Source of the DNA: Ziziphus jujuba
Taxonomy: Eukaryota; Streptophyta; Magnoliopsida; Rosales; Rhamnaceae
Direction of reading: 5' to 3'
NCBI RefSeq assembly: GCF_031755915.1
Contig: NC_083383.1
Location: 23,735,001-23,799,000, forward strand
Length of the DNA: 64,000 nucleotides
This document shows, in pieces, positions 59,386 to 64,000 of the stretch; position 1 is the first letter of the stretch; every line of letters starts with the position of its first letter. The notes under the pieces were generated by a model that saw only the letters and a list, made by a program, of their open reading frames with translations, did not search any database and was not told where the DNA came from. Both the position numbers and the translations under genes were made by a program.

Positions 59386-62300
59386 TCAATAAAGATGCTA
59401 TGATTTCTCAGATGCAGTTTCTGAAAAGCTTCTTAGGAAGTTGTTTTGCAAAAGTTAAAAAAAGTTTTGAAAAATCATTATAAAAAATTATCCCAACTAT
59501 GGTCGAAAAATACTTTTTTTTTTCTTTTTTTTTTTTTTTTGTCCTTCTAATCCACAAATATGGGAGTTGCAACCCTACTTTGGATTCCGGATTTTCAAAT
59601 TCTGTTTGATTTGGTTTTTGGGATTCTGCTTGTGGGAGTTAACTTGAGACTCCAAACACTACTTTTTAAAGTGTGTAGACAATTTTTTGAAAAAAGTTTT
59701 AGTGCTTCAAAAGAGTTGAAAATTAAAGCCAATGAAGTGTAGTTTTTCAAAAGCTCTTTTGAAGAAACAAAAATTGTAAAAAATACATTATAAAAATTTT
59801 ACCACATAAGGCCCTGAAATAAAAGCTATAGAAAATACATTCTCCAGATCATGTTTGTATTTCGGTCCTTATTTTTTATTTTTATTAATTATTTTTTATC
59901 AATGATTTTTTTAATATGCAAATAATGAATTCACATTAAGGAATCTGGTACTTTTCATGTATTTGGTGTTCTTAAATTGACCTCTTTTTTTTTTTGAGTA
60001 ACTCTGAAATGTTCATCAATTGTGATTTGCATGAGGCTGTTAAGGTACATCAATTCGGATTTACACCCAAAAAAAAAAAAAAAAAAAAAAAAGAAAAGAA
60101 ACAAAAAAAAAAAAAAAAAAGAAAAAGGAAAAAAAAAGAAAGAATATATAGTTTTTATAAACGTACAACTATATGAGTCTTTACTGAATGTAAAATTAGA
60201 TGTCTCTTTAAGACATTTTAGATGTCTCTTTAAGACATTATTTGTAAATACTTTATTTTAATTTTCATTTCTTTTTGTAATTACAAGAGAAATAGGTTAA
60301 CAGAGAATTAAACAAGCAAAAATCTACCATTCTTGTACTTGAAGAATAAGCACCAAAAAAAAAAAAAAAAATCTAAAATGGAGTATGTAAGAAAAGTATC
60401 CTGTTTTTCAATGCTGTTACATTCACAACTAATAGTTTGATAAAACAGAAAAAGAGAGAAAATCATAGAAATTTGGCCAAAAGAAAACTCACTGATCAAT
60501 CTATTGAGTATCGAGTATTAAAAGAGACATAATACTTTCTATCTTGACTAAACTGTATACAGAAAAACATTTTTTGACTAACTATAATAACTGACAAATG
60601 GCAGCAACTAATATGATAGAAGACCAAAGAAGTTAAAGTTGATTAGATGGAAGCTGCGGTTGTGGAAACTGACGGAGTGAGCTGAGCTGTAGTGCTTTCT
60701 TGATGATGAGCAGGATTGAGCTTTAAAGCTTGTATCTTATCAACAAAACTATTGGAAATTCAATACTAAAGAAATAATCAGCACAAACAAATTTACAAGG
60801 TTTAGTCCGGAATAGACCTGCATCGTTTGTGACACAATCCAAGAAGTTCTTTGACCATGAACTAAGCTTGATGCAACATTCTTTCTCTTGGTACAGATTT
60901 CTCCAAACCCTTAAACCAACCCAAAATCCCCTCTACACCCTCTCTCTCTCTCTTTCTCACAAAAAACTCACCCTGAGTGTTTCTTAACAATACCAAGAGA
61001 AAGGAAAACTAAGAACAAGAGGTTACAAGGAAAAACAAGAACAATGGCGACTGACCAAGAACTGAAAGCTTCTATTGCAGCGTATCTGTTTCTGCTGTTG
61101 AGCCCTCTTTTATAAGCATCTAACTGTTAAAACAGAATATTGCCGAGTCAGCTTCAAAATGTATGGCTTTGCTTAAGGTTCTGTTATTCTATTTTAGGTT
61201 GAACAGAAATAAAAATGTTGAAAAAAGTAATTTCAAGCCGTTAGTGAGACCAAATGAGCAGCGAACAAAGCTACCGCATTGATAGGTTATTTGACTAAAA
61301 ATTTACTGAACTAAAAAAACTCAAAGCCAGCTAGCCCTCAGTTAAGTTAAGTTCAAGTCTGCCTGTACATATAGACAATTTACAACACTTAAAATCATAT
61401 AAACAGAGAAATATAAGGGAATACACAAATACACACGCAGAGAACATATACTAATGGAAACAATGAAGCCAACATGCTGCAAAGCACTAACAAACTTATG
61501 ATCACATTGAGAGCAGGCAATACCTTTAAAATTCAAAGCCAGCACAGGAATGGGTATTGGCAACTTGACGATGATATATTGGAATCCAAGAATGAGTTGA
61601 CAATTAAATCAGTAAAACCTGTAACAATGGAGATCATAGTAAGAATAAGAGATGGAAATTGATCTAGTTTCCAAAAGAGATTTATGCATGTAAAGTACCA
61701 GTGGAAACAAGACATCTTTATGCGAAAGAGAGAAACATAATTATTATTCCGGGAACATGTTCTTGATATCAGTTATATTTCCATCTCCAAGTTGTCAATC
61801 TAACAACAAAAGCTCAAAGACTTTAAAATGCCACAGGGAAAAAAGAAGAAGTGAAAATTATATATGTACTTTTTAAAACAATAAATTTTGGAATATTCAT
61901 AAGTAAAAGGAAATGATTTTCTTAACTTGATTTGAAAAGAACAGAAGGAAAGATATGCCTACTGCTTGATATATATTTATCTAGACCAGGAAAAAGATAA
62001 AGAAACAATGCATCTTAGTGAATGTTTAAAAACCATCCTTCTGCAAGCATGTAAGATTATACTGGTCTAAGTGCCTGATGAGCTGCTGAAACTTCAAATA
62101 CTTCACCTCCTATCTTTTCTCCATTTACATAGTTCAAAAACAGCCGTTAGTCATAATGCCTTGTACCACCGGACAGTTGTAGTTAGAATGCTTGCCTAAT
62201 TGCCATATTCACCGAGCCAAAGGTAAACCCTTCAAAGTCAGCCAGTCCACCTCCAAAGTTTAATCCAATCCAGTAACATAATTCAAGAACAGAGGTTAGT

Positions 62301-62887
62301 CATAACTTGAATATATATAATACATATCGTTAATCATATTTGCATCATGAAATAAAACATCTTGCATAACAGTCGAGATGTTTCAACAGTAAGCAACCAT
62401 AAAGAAAAGCATGTTTAACTACGTACTTTGTGTAAATGCCTGATCTAGCTAGGTCAATTGTTATAATAGGATTGTAGTGATAATAAAACTTGGAACTCAA
62501 AATTACACACCATGGCTAATCGTTTCCATTAACTTTGTCATCAGCTCAGTCCAAACTTTATAACCTATTTCTCAGTCATGCCACACTATTCTCTGTTTCA
62601 ACATGGAACTGCCACAGTTTCCATTTCTTAGACAACAATTTGCACTATCACAAACAATGTGTAAACCATAATGTGGTCTTTCTAATTTCTACAAGGAGAT
62701 ACTTAAGGATAGGCATACATAATACAGCTAAACCAAGTTTTAATTAAGTTTACTCAGAACAAATAGAAACATTTAGTTTGGTTTATAGCCTGAGAAAATG
62801 GTGATAGTCGTCTATTCAATCAAGTGAAAGCCTCTATTGCATGTAATCTCGCATACTGTCACTCTGACATCATTTATGTTATGAGTT

Positions 62888-63152
62888 ATGACCCATCTTA
62901 ATCCTAAAAGCAAATTGATTTGAGTTTGAGAAGAAAATGCTTACCTGCTTTGCCATTTTATTCCCAAACTGATATCACTCCATGCCTGGGAGCTTCAATG
63001 TGAAACTCTTCCACCAAGTTATCAGCATCATATAATACAAACTGAAGCTTCTCAAGCCAATCTCTAAATTGATGTTTTTGTCTGCATCAGCAACAAGTAG
63101 AGCTTCCATGTTAGATATGGCTTTGTGTTTTCAAGCTTCAGGCAATCCAATC
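62888..63152 (-). pseudogene. NLR N-terminal (Rx-N) relic, duplication copy 2
   Basis: Counterpart of 14021-14305 with a further small deletion (TCTGCATCAGC where copy 1 has TCTGCTCCTCCTCTACATCAGC). Broken reading frame. Same origin as the copy 1 relic, so that relic predates the large duplication. Confidence 0.75.
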
Positions 63153-64000
63153 TCGTTTGAGTGTTGCAGAGCTCAACTGCCTAAGAATTGGGGTAGAGAC
63201 AAATTTTAAAAAATAAAAAAATAAAACAACATATTAAAGTTGGTGATTAACATTAAAAGAAATGACAAATTACTACCATTGTTGCTTATTCCATGAGTGC
63301 TATGTGTGATGGATTCATAGTTGATTTTGAACAAGCATCAACACAATTTTCAAACCTGGCATTAAAGAAAAATCAAACTAATAGCTTAGATTAATGGGAA
63401 ATTCAACAGCTGAAACTAATATATTGCTAATAAAGCTTGCAGAAATAGGAGCTAGAGACGATTCATTTGACGAGGCAGAGCATCTACATAGCTCAACCAT
63501 ATACAGTGTAAATGACATGCATATATATATATATATATATAAAACTATTCTACCAAAAATATATATATATGTCAAACTAGTTTTTGAATGTCACCTTTAC
63601 CATTGTGAAATTGGGAAAATTGACCCAGCCGAACATTGTTTATGATAAGTCGCTTGTCAACTTTAAAGCATTAAAAAACAACGGTACACAAAGAACTTCC
63701 CAAAGCACATAATCATAACAGGAGAACTGATATTAACAATTAATACTTAAATTCTTGCATTAGTAAAGATGTATATTTGAAACTCAAATCACATGTTATT
63801 TATTTATTTAAAACCAAACAGGGGAGGTTGAAATAATCTTGTATCATATATATGTATATATATAGACGTGTGTGACAATTATATGTGAGCAGTTTCATAT
63901 CTTTTGCAAAGGTGAGAAAACTCAAATGTAAGATAGTATAGTTACTTAAGAAGAGAAAAATTTAAAACTAGTTCCAATGAAGCTAGTTTATGACTAACTT

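Larger units (their letters stand above)
58517..64000. repeat. Large segmental duplication, copy 2 (continues past the window)
   Basis: Matches copy 1 almost completely. Differences: the PSRP6 coding block is missing at about 59122, the MULE site is empty at 59377-59385, and about 750 bp are missing near 59990. An A-rich run at 60069-60145 and small indels are also specific to it. The last base here corresponds to about 15105, roughly 260 bp short of the CNL stop codon in copy 1. Confidence 0.92.

Noticed and set aside
59994..60261. Lys-rich ORFs in duplication copy 2
   Set aside because: They are reading frames through an A-rich run that is short or absent in copy 1.

Overview
This window is AT-rich nuclear DNA from a flowering plant, most likely a woody eudicot. 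The evidence is a coiled-coil NLR resistance gene, a gene for a plastid-specific ribosomal protein, a decayed CYP736A-like P450, canonical plant splice sites, and plant-type Copia, chromovirus, CACTA and Mutator-like elements. I cannot name the species. Only two genes look intact as host genes: a PSRP6-type plastid ribosomal protein (805-1167, minus) and a 1158-residue CNL gene (15362-18838, minus). Everything else is transposon, pseudogene, duplication or featureless AT-rich sequence.

The dominant structure is a large tandem duplication. Window positions 1-15105 (copy 1) match 58517-64000 (copy 2), allowing for indels, and the match runs off the right edge of the window. Copy 2 lacks the PSRP6 coding region but keeps its promoter side. 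Copy 2 also has the intact, unoccupied target of an 8.3 kb Mutator-like element that sits in copy 1 (1508-9839). That element is framed by a perfect 9-bp target duplication, ATATTTCAT. It carries captured host exons (one from a class 3 lipase), an array of 255-bp repeats that flips orientation to form a large inverted repeat, and a five-exon gene for a DUF1985/Ulp1 (C48) SUMO-protease-like protein whose predicted splicing restores the catalytic residues.

Layout, left to right: PSRP6 (0.8-1.2 kb); Mutator-like element (1.5-9.8 kb); duplicated non-coding DNA with an NLR N-terminal relic (9.8-15.1 kb); intact CNL (15.4-18.8 kb); CACTA element consisting mostly of GGCGACGC/GCGTCGCC repeats (about 20.3-28.05 kb); NLR pseudogene (28.4-35.4 kb) split by a Copia element (29.3-34.35 kb); CYP736A-like pseudogene (36.2-38.07 kb); a second duplicated segment (39.2-40.7 kb, paralog at 47.0-47.4 plus 52.5-53.8 kb, the paralog split by a Ty3/gypsy chromovirus); a second CACTA element in the opposite orientation (from 41.9 kb) hosting a 2.9 kb solo LTR; a complex foldback element (54.5-56.2 kb); and duplication copy 2 (58.5-64 kb).

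The region reads as an NLR cluster that has grown by duplication and then been repeatedly invaded by transposons. No operon-like cooperation between genes is expected. The useful signals are insertion order (empty sites, nested elements), host sequence captured by transposons, and repeat arrays able to form long hairpins.
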